From NCBI GenBank assembly GCA_016713535.1, contig JADJOY010000007.1, forward strand, positions 124,001 to 188,000: a stretch of DNA of 64,000 nt. The letters run 5' to 3'. The notes beneath the pieces were generated by a model. That model saw only the letters and a program-made list of their open reading frames with translations, did not search any database and was not told the origin of the DNA. Position numbers and translations under genes: made by a program. Origin of the DNA: Deltaproteobacteria bacterium (GTDB lineage Bacteria > JADJOY01). Shown here piece by piece: positions 30,440 through 38,402 of the stretch. The first letter of the stretch is position 1. Every line of letters begins with the position of its first letter.

Positions 30440-31528
30440 CTACGATCCCGCCAGCCACGCCGCCCACGCCGGTTTCTGGGTGCCATCGGCGCGGCGGAGC
30501 CCGCACGACTCGAAGAACGCCACCTGCGGCGGGTTGACCGACCCGGGGGGGAGGCTGCTCAGGTCGGGATCGTGGAGGAAGGCCCAGATCGACCCATCGA
30601 CGGGCAACCCCGCCACGAGCTCGTCGAAGCGCGCGACGAAGCGCGCCTGATCATCCTCGCTCGCCGGGAGGAAGATCAACGACGGCTGCGATGGGTAGCC
30701 GAGCTCCGCGAAGAAGAGCGGGTGGGTGAGCGCGCCGGCTAGGCGGCCGTAGTAGTCGTCGGGCAACGCCACGGCGCTGCCGGTAGCGCCGCCGAGCAGC
30801 GCCGGATAGCTCGAGAGCCCGACGAGATCGAGCTTGGGCTCGAACGGACCCAGCAGCCCGCGGAGGTTGGCCGCGGCCAACGCGGGCCCACCGAAGAAGT
30901 CACGGTAGATCGCCTCGTACTGGAAGTAGACGAACACCCGGGTCTCGGGACGGATCGCCTTGACCCGGTCGTACGCCTCACCCGCGAGCGACGCGAAGTC
31001 GTCGTAGTCGTCCGGGTGCGCGAGAAAATAGCCCTGGATCTCGGTGGCGAGCGAGAGGTACGCGGGTGCGATCTCGCGCGTCAGCCACTCGACCTCGTCG
31101 AGGAACGCGCGCCGGACCTCCGGGTTCGAGAACTTCGCGGCGCCGGTGTACGACGCCGGCAGCGCCACGGTGTCGCGCGCGGGTCCGATCACGGGGAGCA
31201 CCGCGAGCACGAGCTGGAGTCCGCGCTTGCGCGCCTGCACCGCGATCTCGTGGGCGCTCGAGTGGACCGTGACGTTGGCCGGCCCGCCGAGAGACTCCCA
31301 GCCGATCGGCTCGGCGTGGAAGAGCTTGCGGCCGGCTTCGCCGGCGAGGTCGTACGCCTCCCCGAACACGTCGCCGCCACCCACCGACCGCGGCACGAGG
31401 GAGGTCCCGCGGTCGAGCGGACCGCTCGCCTGCCTGACGTCCTCGCTCACCGCTCCGCAGCCGAGCGCCGCGGCCACCCCCAGGGCGACGAGCCACCGCG
31501 CCGAGACGCACCGCGAGCGCGCGTTCAT
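30440..31528 (-). CDS. Lipoprotein with putative TIM-barrel glycoside-hydrolase fold
   Basis: About 362 residues. Signal peptide LVALGVAAALGC with lipobox ALGC. The mature domain has Glu residues where clan GH-A enzymes put acid/base and nucleophile: LSLATEIQGYF after a beta strand and FFAELGYPSQP near the end, with LVGLSSYPAL and SIWAFLHDPDLSS between and after. The C-terminal CGLRRADGTQKPAWAAW resembles GH ends. A sugar-cleaving surface enzyme is likely but the family is not fixed. ATG 31528 overlaps the alpha/beta hydrolase stop (ATGA). Confidence 0.77.
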   Translation of the reverse strand: MNARSRCVSARWLVALGVAAALGCGAVSEDVRQASGPLDRGTSLVPRSVGGGDVFGEAYDLAGEAGRKLFHAEPIGWESLGGPANVTVHSSAHEIAVQARKRGLQLVLAVLPVIGPARDTVALPASYTGAAKFSNPEVRRAFLDEVEWLTREIAPAYLSLATEIQGYFLAHPDDYDDFASLAGEAYDRVKAIRPETRVFVYFQYEAIYRDFFGGPALAAANLRGLLGPFEPKLDLVGLSSYPALLGGATGSAVALPDDYYGRLAGALTHPLFFAELGYPSQPSLIFLPASEDDQARFVARFDELVAGLPVDGSIWAFLHDPDLSSLPPGSVNPPQVAFFESCGLRRADGTQKPAWAAWLAGS

Positions 31529-32439
31529 GCTCGCCTCGTGGGCCGGAAGGCGAGCACCGCCTCCGCCCAGCGCGCCGGGCTCTCGAGCATCGGGTAGTGG
31601 CCGAGCTCGTCCAGCCAGGTGAGCATGGCGCCCGGGGTCTCGGCCGCGAGCGCCTCCGCGATGGCGGGCACGGCGATCGGATCGCGCCGCCCCCACAAGA
31701 CGTGGGTGGGGCGATCGAGGCGCGTCAGCGCGCCGATCCAGCGATTCCAGAATCGTAACCGCTCGTCGAGGTACGACGAGATCGGCGCCAGCCGGCGCTT
31801 GCCGTCCTGGCAGGCGAGCGCTTCCCACGCGAGATCGAGCTCCTCGTCGGCGACGGCCTTCGGATGGCCGAAGATCCGCCGCAGCTGCAGCTTGAACACG
31901 GCGCGGCTGCCGAGCGCGGCGAACGCCGGCCCGACCGTCTCGTGACGCAGGAGTCGCTGCGGCAGCGACAAGTGGGCGAGCTCGAGGTGGACGCTGCCGT
32001 TGGCGAGCGTGAGCGCGTCGAGAGCCACCGGCAGGCCGCCGCGCTCGCGGCGCGCCACCAGCTCGGTGGCCACGCTGGTCCCGTAGTCGTGCGCCAGGAC
32101 GTGCCCTCGATCCACCCCGATGGTACGCCACACCGCGAGCGCGACCTCGGCCTGCTCGACGAGCGAATACGAGTAGTCGAGCGGCTTGTCCGAGAGCCCG
32201 AAGCCCAGGTGGTCGTGGACGATCACCCGGTGACGCTCGCCGAACGCCGCGAGCACGTGGCGGAAGTCCAGCGACGAGGTGGGGAAGCCGTGCAGGATCA
32301 GCAGCGGGGGCGCATCCCGCGGCCCTTCGTCGATCACGAAGACGGTGCGGCCGAGCACGTCGAGGAATCGCCCGCGATCGCGCCAACCGGCGAGCGCCGG
32401 CGAGAGGGCACAGGCCCCCGACCCGCTGGTTTCGGCCAC
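31525..32439 (-). CDS. Alpha/beta hydrolase, haloalkane dehalogenase/epoxide hydrolase type
   Basis: About 304 residues. Oxyanion motif HGFPTSSLDF, nucleophile elbow LAHDYGTSVA with Asp as nucleophile, late acid in GRRDPIAVP and catalytic His in LDELGHYPMLESP. Asp in the elbow indicates a dehalogenase or epoxide hydrolase type mechanism rather than an esterase. HGFPTSS is characteristic of the MEST-like branch. GTG 32439 is chosen because AGGAG lies upstream at normal spacing. Coupled to the downstream lipoprotein gene by a 4-bp overlap. Confidence 0.87.
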   Translation of the reverse strand: MAETSGSGACALSPALAGWRDRGRFLDVLGRTVFVIDEGPRDAPPLLILHGFPTSSLDFRHVLAAFGERHRVIVHDHLGFGLSDKPLDYSYSLVEQAEVALAVWRTIGVDRGHVLAHDYGTSVATELVARRERGGLPVALDALTLANGSVHLELAHLSLPQRLLRHETVGPAFAALGSRAVFKLQLRRIFGHPKAVADEELDLAWEALACQDGKRRLAPISSYLDERLRFWNRWIGALTRLDRPTHVLWGRRDPIAVPAIAEALAAETPGAMLTWLDELGHYPMLESPARWAEAVLAFRPTRRA

Positions 32440-32719
32440 CTTCGCTCCTCGCGCCACGGACACCTCGGTGCGCGGCGCAACCTATCACGCCACCACCACC
32501 GGAGCGCCGCCCGATCGCACGGCCCGACCGACGCCGGCTCGCCGACCGGCGTTGCGGAATGCGCAACGAAGGTTGCGACGCGCACCGCCCTCGGGACGCT
32601 CCGCCGGGTCGAGCCACCCCCCCACGCCGCGAAACCACCGGCGCTTTCGGACATCCTGGTCGCGGCAGCGGGTTTGCTCGAGGTCCCCGGCGCTCCCGCC
32701 GAGCCACAGGAAAGTCGCC

Positions 32720-32799
32720 TTGACCCCCTTCGAAACGCACTGCTACGCTCGACCCGTCTCGTCGGGGACAGGCAAGCTCGAAGTGCCAGTCAGTATAAA
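32720..32799 (+). promoter_or_regulatory. Candidate promoter(s) for the secreted-paralog cluster
   Basis: The 510-bp divergent gap 32440-32949 contains TTGACC (32720) with TACGCT 18 bp downstream (32744-32749), and a separate TATAAA (32794-32799) without a good -35. Either could drive the first secreted paralog at 32950. The rest of the gap shows no gene-like or repeat structure I can name. Confidence 0.3.
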
Positions 32800-32949
32800 C
32801 CTCAGGCCTGCGCGACCGTTTTCCATCCCCCTCGGCCGGTGGCGAAGTTCGCTCGGCACGACCGTGCCGGGGCCCCTTCACGGCGCACCCACCACGCCGG
32901 GCTGCCGAGATGCCGGCGCCTGCTGGTCTGGTGCCGCCGGAGACCGCTC

Positions 32950-34536
32950 ATGAACGGATTCTCTTCTCGTCGTTCGGCGCTCGTCGCGTTGGTCGCCGTG
33001 CTCGCGCTACCTGGAATATCCAGCGCTTCGCTGCTCTTCGACCGCCTGAGCCCGACCCCGTCCACCACCAACTCGGTCGGCGTGGACATCACGTTCGGAG
33101 TCGTCAAGAGTGCGACGTCCACCGTGCAGGCCGGCAGCTTCATCGACCTCCACTACGACACGGATAGCCACGCGTTGACGATCGCCGACGCTGACGTGCT
33201 GGGCTCGAACGTCGCGTTCAGCTTCCCGCTCGCGAGCCTGACGATCGCCGCCAGCAACCTCCGCGTTCAGTACGCCCCGGACATCCCCAACGCGCCCACC
33301 CCGACCACGACCGTGAACGTCAACACGGGCGCCTTCTCCAACCTCAACGTACCGGTCCGCTTCACCGGCAGCGTGTCGGTGAACGGCGGCAGCCAGATCC
33401 CCGCGATCGGCGACACCGTGATCGTCCTCAGCGGCACGTTCGGCTACGACCCGAGCGACGGCTCGTTCACGCTCACCAACGTGACCGGCACCTACGGTCC
33501 GCTGCTGCTCCAGATCACGCAGTCGGTGAGCGTCTCGATCAGCGGCAACACCACCTTCAACTTCGACGCCGCTGCGCCGATCGACGAGATCCCGGGCAAC
33601 GCACGCGTCGGTGCCGCGCTCAGCCTCACCGGCCGCGGGTTCACCCCCGGGAGCCTCCTCAAGGTGTTCGTCGCGACGTCCGGCGGCGTGGTCGACGTCA
33701 TGCCCAGCGGCCTCGCGCCGACCACCGTCTCCACGGACGGCACCACCGGTACCTGGACACTGCCGTGGCCGTGGCCCGTGGCCGCGCCCAACGACGTCCT
33801 GGTCGGCAACGGCTACGCGTCGGCGTTCGTGGTCCGCTCGGACTTCGGCTACAGCGTGTCGAACACCCAGGGCGTGGTGTTGCTGGGCAACCCCAACCTC
33901 AACCCGAAGGTGCCGAGCATCACCGGCATCGGCGGCACGGCGCTCAGCGCGACCAGCTCCCAGGAGAGCATCGCGACCGCCAACGTCGAGGCACTCGTCA
34001 CGCCCAACGCCCAGACCACGATCCAGGGTGACGGCTTCGTGAGCCCGGTGGTCAACATCTTCTCGGCATCGGGCAACTGCGCGCCTGGCGGCGGCATCGT
34101 GCCGAGCGCCTCGACCTCTACCACGATCACGTTCACGGTGCCGGCAGGCTGCCCGGTCGGTCCCGGCTCGGTGCAGGTCATCAACGCGACCGGCAGCTTC
34201 CTCGCGTCGAACGCGGTGTCCATCCCGATCGGCGAGTTGGTGACGGTCTCGCAGGTCTCGGTGAACGGCGACACCGTCACGGTCGACGGTACCGGCTTCA
34301 ACAGCCTCACCGTCATCAACCTCTTCGGCTCGAACGGCAGCACCGTGATCAACGCCGGCGGGCTGAACGGCGGTAGCCCCAACATCCCGCTCTCGCTCGT
34401 CAGCTCTGCCCAGTTCACCTTCACCCGGCCGGTTGGCCTGGTGGCTGGGAGCGCGTTCCTCCAGGCCATCAATCCGCCCTTCATTCCCTTCACGAACTCG
34501 GGGACCGGGGCCTCCGGAAGCTTCGTCCTGCCGTGA
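32950..34536 (+). CDS. Secreted IPT/TIG-like protein, paralog 1
   Basis: 528 residues. Signal peptide LVALVAVLALPGISSAS. Next is an N-terminal beta-rich domain (LSPTPSTTNSVGVDITFGV; FIDLHYDTDSHALTI). Then come three IPT/TIG-like Ig units, each with a GxGF turn: LTGRGFTPGSLLKVFVAT (about 225), IQGDGFVSPVVNIFSA (about 358), VDGTGFNSLTVINLF (about 445). It ends INPPFIPFTNSGTGASGSF and VLP. Very low in charged residues, as for extracellular fibres or adhesins. Same architecture and end motif in the neighbours at 34617 and 41827. No enzyme motif; surface role inferred. Confidence 0.86.
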   Translation: MNGFSSRRSALVALVAVLALPGISSASLLFDRLSPTPSTTNSVGVDITFGVVKSATSTVQAGSFIDLHYDTDSHALTIADADVLGSNVAFSFPLASLTIAASNLRVQYAPDIPNAPTPTTTVNVNTGAFSNLNVPVRFTGSVSVNGGSQIPAIGDTVIVLSGTFGYDPSDGSFTLTNVTGTYGPLLLQITQSVSVSISGNTTFNFDAAAPIDEIPGNARVGAALSLTGRGFTPGSLLKVFVATSGGVVDVMPSGLAPTTVSTDGTTGTWTLPWPWPVAAPNDVLVGNGYASAFVVRSDFGYSVSNTQGVVLLGNPNLNPKVPSITGIGGTALSATSSQESIATANVEALVTPNAQTTIQGDGFVSPVVNIFSASGNCAPGGGIVPSASTSTTITFTVPAGCPVGPGSVQVINATGSFLASNAVSIPIGELVTVSQVSVNGDTVTVDGTGFNSLTVINLFGSNGSTVINAGGLNGGSPNIPLSLVSSAQFTFTRPVGLVAGSAFLQAINPPFIPFTNSGTGASGSFVLP

Positions 34537-34616
34537 GCTCCTCGCGGCCGCACGCCGCACAACGCTCGATCGCCTGGCAGCGCCACCGCGGCCCGGCCGA
34601 ACACGAGGTTCGATTC

Positions 34617-36227
34617 ATGACCAACACCGTCGCTCGCCTCTCCGCTCGCGCCCCACTCGCACGCCACCGCGCCGCTCGCACCCTCCTCGCCCTCGGGGTC
34701 ACGCTCGCGTGCCTCGCGACCGCGAGACCAGCGAGCGCGACCCTCGTGAGCGCGCACATGACGCCGATCCCTTCGACCACGAATCAGGCGAGCCTCACGC
34801 TCACGATCGTCCAGTCGAGGACCGACGAGAGCGTCATGGAAGCCGGCAGCTCGATCGACATGGCGTACGACACGGTGTCGCATCAGCTCACGATGACCGA
34901 CGCCGACCTGACCGGCTCGGACGTACTCTTCGACTTCGGCGTCCTCAACAAGGTCGAGGCGAAGAACATCCACGTGACCTACCTGCAGACCGTGACCCCC
35001 GCGACGGTCAACCCCGCCGACGGCACGTTCACCGGCCTCACCATCGCCGTGACCGTGTCCGCGGACGTCTACCTCAACGGTTCGCCGGTCTTCGCCGCCA
35101 ACCAGGCTGCTTCGATCACGCTGAGTGGCAAGTTCACCATCGACCAGAGCGGCGTCATCAAGCTGGTCGACTTCACGGGGCCGATCGCCGCGGTGCAGAT
35201 CCCGATCGGCCCGTTCACCTTCGTCCTCACCGGCAACATCACGCTCAACGTCCAGGACAGCTCGGTGACGCTCGATCCGGTCCCCGGCGTCGCGCGGGTC
35301 GGCGGTGACCTCACGCTGACCGGTCAGGGCTTCACGCCGGGAACCGTGCTCAAGATCTTCGTCGCGACCTCGGGCGGCGTGGTCGACGTGGCTCCGAGCG
35401 GCATCTCCCCGACGAGCGTCAGCGCGGACGGCCTGGTGTGGAACGCCACGCTGCCGTGGCCATGGCCGGTCGCCGCGCCCAACGACGTGCTGGTCGGCAA
35501 CGGCTTCGCGGACATGTACCTGGTGCGCACCGACGTCGGCTTCACCACCTCGAACGACGAGGGCGTGGTGTTGCTCGGCAACCCGAACCTCGACCCGCAG
35601 GTCCCGAGCATCACGGCGATCGACGGCACGGCGCTCAGCGCGACGAGCTCGGACACCAGCATCGCCACGTCGAACGTCGAGGACTTCATCGTGCCCGGGA
35701 ACCAGACCACGATCGACGGCTCGGGGTTCGCGAACCCGGTGGTCAACATCTTCTCGGCCTCCGGAAACTGCGCGCCTCCGGGCGGCATCGTGCCGTCGAG
35801 CTCGAGCTCGACCAGCCTGACCATGACGGTTCCTGCGAACTGCCCGATCGGCCCGGGCTCGGTGCAGGTGATCAACGCGACCGGCAGCTTCCTCGCGTCG
35901 AACGCGGTGTCCACCCCGATCGGCGAGCTGGTGACGATCTCGAGCGTCGAGGTGAACGGCGCGACCATCACCGTGAACGGCACCGGCTTCAACTCGCTCA
36001 CGGTCATCAACCTCTTCGCCGGCTCGGGCGGCAACGTGGTCAATGCGGGCGGGCTCGCAGGCGGGAATCCGAAGATCCCGCTCACGATCGTGACCCCCCA
36101 GCAGTTCACGTTCACCCGCCCCGACGGGCTCGACGCCGGCAACGCGTTCATCCAGGCGATCAACCCGCCATTCATCCCGTTCACCAACTCCGGCACCAGT
36201 CCGGCCGGATCGTTCGTGTTGCCGTGA
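34617..36227 (+). CDS. Secreted IPT/TIG-like protein, paralog 2
   Basis: 536 residues, tandem paralog of the preceding gene with an 80-bp gap. Signal peptide LLALGVTLACLATARPASA. N-terminal domain begins MTPIPSTTNQASLTL. TIG-like units LTGQGFTPGTVLKIFVAT (about 235), IDGSGFANPVVNIFSA (about 365), VNGTGFNSLTVINLF (about 453). Ends NPPFIPFTNSGTSPAGSF plus VLP. Long stretches are near-identical to paralog 1 even at DNA level (around 34180-34230 versus 35865-35920), pointing to recent duplication or gene conversion. Cys pairs around CAPPGG occur in both. Confidence 0.86.
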   Translation: MTNTVARLSARAPLARHRAARTLLALGVTLACLATARPASATLVSAHMTPIPSTTNQASLTLTIVQSRTDESVMEAGSSIDMAYDTVSHQLTMTDADLTGSDVLFDFGVLNKVEAKNIHVTYLQTVTPATVNPADGTFTGLTIAVTVSADVYLNGSPVFAANQAASITLSGKFTIDQSGVIKLVDFTGPIAAVQIPIGPFTFVLTGNITLNVQDSSVTLDPVPGVARVGGDLTLTGQGFTPGTVLKIFVATSGGVVDVAPSGISPTSVSADGLVWNATLPWPWPVAAPNDVLVGNGFADMYLVRTDVGFTTSNDEGVVLLGNPNLDPQVPSITAIDGTALSATSSDTSIATSNVEDFIVPGNQTTIDGSGFANPVVNIFSASGNCAPPGGIVPSSSSSTSLTMTVPANCPIGPGSVQVINATGSFLASNAVSTPIGELVTISSVEVNGATITVNGTGFNSLTVINLFAGSGGNVVNAGGLAGGNPKIPLTIVTPQQFTFTRPDGLDAGNAFIQAINPPFIPFTNSGTSPAGSFVLP

Positions 36228-36240
36228 TCCGCCGGAAAGC

Positions 36241-36271
36241 GGCGCGCGTCGGCGGATAGTCGGCGCGCGCC
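36241..36271 (+). terminator. GC hairpin after paralog 2
   Basis: Perfect 8-bp stem GGCGCGCG (36241-36248) with CGCGCGCC (36264-36271), 15-nt loop, 14 bp after the stop. No T-tract, so termination is only inferred. Confidence 0.35.
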
Positions 36272-36322
36272 GTCGGATTCGTGTCGCGCCGCGCGCGTTG
36301 GTCGAGCCGCGGCGCGCGCTGT

Positions 36323-38055
36323 ATGTTGCGAACCCTCACCGTCCGTGCGCGCTGCCGGCGCGCGGACGCTCTTCCGTTCGGCACGCGTGTCCCCGTGCAA
36401 CCGCGCCCGTCCGCCGATTCCGAGCCGCTGAGCTCCGCCGAGCTCAACGCCGTGCTCACGTCACGCCTCAGCGCGGCGCGTGGTGGCCCGGGCGACGCAC
36501 CAGGCCCGGCGTCCGATCGCGAGCTCTTCCGGCGCATGCCGGGCTCCGCCCTCGGGAGCATCGTCGAGACCGAGATCGACGAGATCACTCGGCGCACCGA
36601 CGACCTGCTGTTCCCGATCGACGGGGAGGCGGACCGCTCGGCCGGATCCGCGGCGCCATCAAGCGCACGGTACGGCGCCTCGGCCTCCACTACCTGATCC
36701 GCCAGACCGAGATGAACAAGCGTCTGGCGCGGTCGGTGGCCGCGATCCAGTCCTACCTCGATCATGGGCTGGCCGCGCTCGAGCGCGCCGATCATCGCCA
36801 GCTCGCCCGGTGCGAGGCCCTCGAGGCCCGGCTGCTCGAAGCCGCCGGGCCGCGGGGGGGGCGAGGAGGGGGCGGGCCGGGGGCGCTCGTCGCGCGCTCC
36901 GAGGAGAGCGCTCGCGCCGTCGACGAGGGCCGGCGCCAATCCGCCGCCGTGCTCGAGCGCCTCGACGTCGGCGAGCGCAGGCTCGCCGAGGACCTCGCGA
37001 AGCGCGACGCGTGGCTGCTATCCCTCGAGGGCCAGCTCCGCGCGGTGCTCGAGGACGTGCGCGCTCAGATCCGCGAGCGCGACGGCTGGATCGAGTCGAC
37101 GCGCCGCACGGTCGACGAGGCACTCGCCGAGCTGCACAGCTTCGCCTCGGGACGCGACGAGTGGCTGCGGAGTCTGGAAGCGCGCCTCCTCGAGCACCGC
37201 GGCGACGTGGAGCGCCAGTCCACGGACCGGGATCAGTGGCTCGCGCGGCTCGAGTCGTCGGTGGGCGAGCTACGCCGCGAGACCGAGCTCGGGCTCGAGA
37301 GTCGTGACCAGTGGCTACGAGCGCTGGAGGGGTCGATCCGCGCCGTCGGCCTGCGGGCCCCGGGCGCGACGCACGCCCTCGGCGCCGAGACCGACGTCCC
37401 CGAGGACACCTGGATCGTGGCGGCTCGCACCGCGGCGACGCCAGCGGTCGAGTCCCTCGGTGCGCCTCCGCGCTCGGCCACCCCCGCCGCGCCCGACCCC
37501 TCGACCAGCCAGCTCGAGACCACGCGGGCGTTGCTGACCGACGTCGCCGAGCTGCGCCCCCGCTCGAAGGTGGCGGCGGAGCTCGAGCCGCTCCGCGAGC
37601 GCCTCGCCGGACGCCGCAAGGTCGTGGACGTCGGCTGTGGCGAGGGGCATGCGCTCGCGTTCCTCCGCGACCTGGGAGTCACGGCCGAGGGTGTCGATCT
37701 CGACGCACGGGCTGTGGCCACGTGCAGGGCCGAGGGCTTCGCCGCGGTCCACGCCGACGCGATCGACTACCTCGGGAGCGATCGAGCTCGAGGCGAAGTC
37801 GACGCGATCGTGTGCTTGCACCTGATCGAGCACCTCGACGTGAACCCGGCGCTCGAGCTGTTGATCGCCTTCGCGAAGGCACTGCCTCCCGGGGGGCTGC
37901 TCGTCCTCGCAACCCCCAACCCCGAGAGCGCGAGCACCCAGCTCGTCCACTTCTGGCGCGACCTAGGGCACGTACGGCCTTACCCCCGCATCACCCTGGA
38001 GCGAATCCTCACCAAGCTCGGGTTCGCCGTCGAGGCTGCGCCCTCGGCTGGCTGA
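36323..38055 (+). pseudogene. Coiled-coil SAM-dependent methyltransferase with a frameshift
   Basis: The N-terminal part reads in one frame (from ATG 36323 or GTG 36395) through SIVETEIDEITRRTDDLLFP to about 36635. It then continues in the frame one base earlier from PLGRIRGAIKRTVRRLG to the stop, so one base is missing near 36625-36650. After helical segments come 4.5 exact 25-residue repeats with register RDxWLxxLE (RDAWLLSLE, RDGWIESTR, RDEWLRSLE, RDQWLARLE, RDQWLRALE). Then a class I methyltransferase follows: VVDVGCGEGHALAFLRDLG, VDAIVCLHLIEHLDV. Such coiled-coil methyltransferases modify glycan ends, as WbdD does. It may be inactive, or the base may be a sequencing error. Confidence 0.76.
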
Positions 38056-38064
38056 GTCCTCGCG

Positions 38065-38086
38065 GGCCCGGGGCCGGACCCGGGCC
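38065..38086 (+). terminator. GC-rich hairpin after the methyltransferase
   Basis: Perfect stem GGCCCGGG (38065-38072) / CCCGGGCC (38079-38086), loop GCCGGA, 10 bp after the stop. The rest of the 347-bp gap 38056-38402 has no convincing gene or promoter, although it is open in the frame of the next gene from an ATG at 38103. Confidence 0.5.
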
Positions 38087-38402
38087 TCGGGCGACCTGCC
38101 CGATGGGTGCCCCGCGGGCGTTCGTGTGCAACGGTCGAGGATCGTCACTTGCTGTCGCGGCGTTGACGGCGTGGCTCAGCGCGGCCTGCCCGTCCCGACC
38201 CCGCGACGGGGCCACCGAGCCTTCCAGTACTCGCCCGCGCGCGTGGACTACGGAATCACGAAGGATTTCCGGATGGCCGAGACGAATTGACGCCCGGTCC
38301 CGGTGCTCGCCCGGACCCGACGAGCGGCAAGCTCCTTGCTTTGATCCTCGACTCGGCTCGTCCCGCCAGCCGTCCGGCCCGTCCCCGCGAGCCCCTTGGT
38401 CC

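Noticed and set aside
36298-36640. In-frame upstream extension of the methyltransferase reading from 36298
   Set aside because: Arg/His-rich shadow sequence; the adjacent frame has normal helical protein sequence, which is why a frameshift is called instead.
38103-38402. Upstream ATG at 38103 in frame with the NHL protein
   Set aside because: It would bury the clear signal peptide about 110 residues inside a low-complexity Ser/Arg/Pro region.
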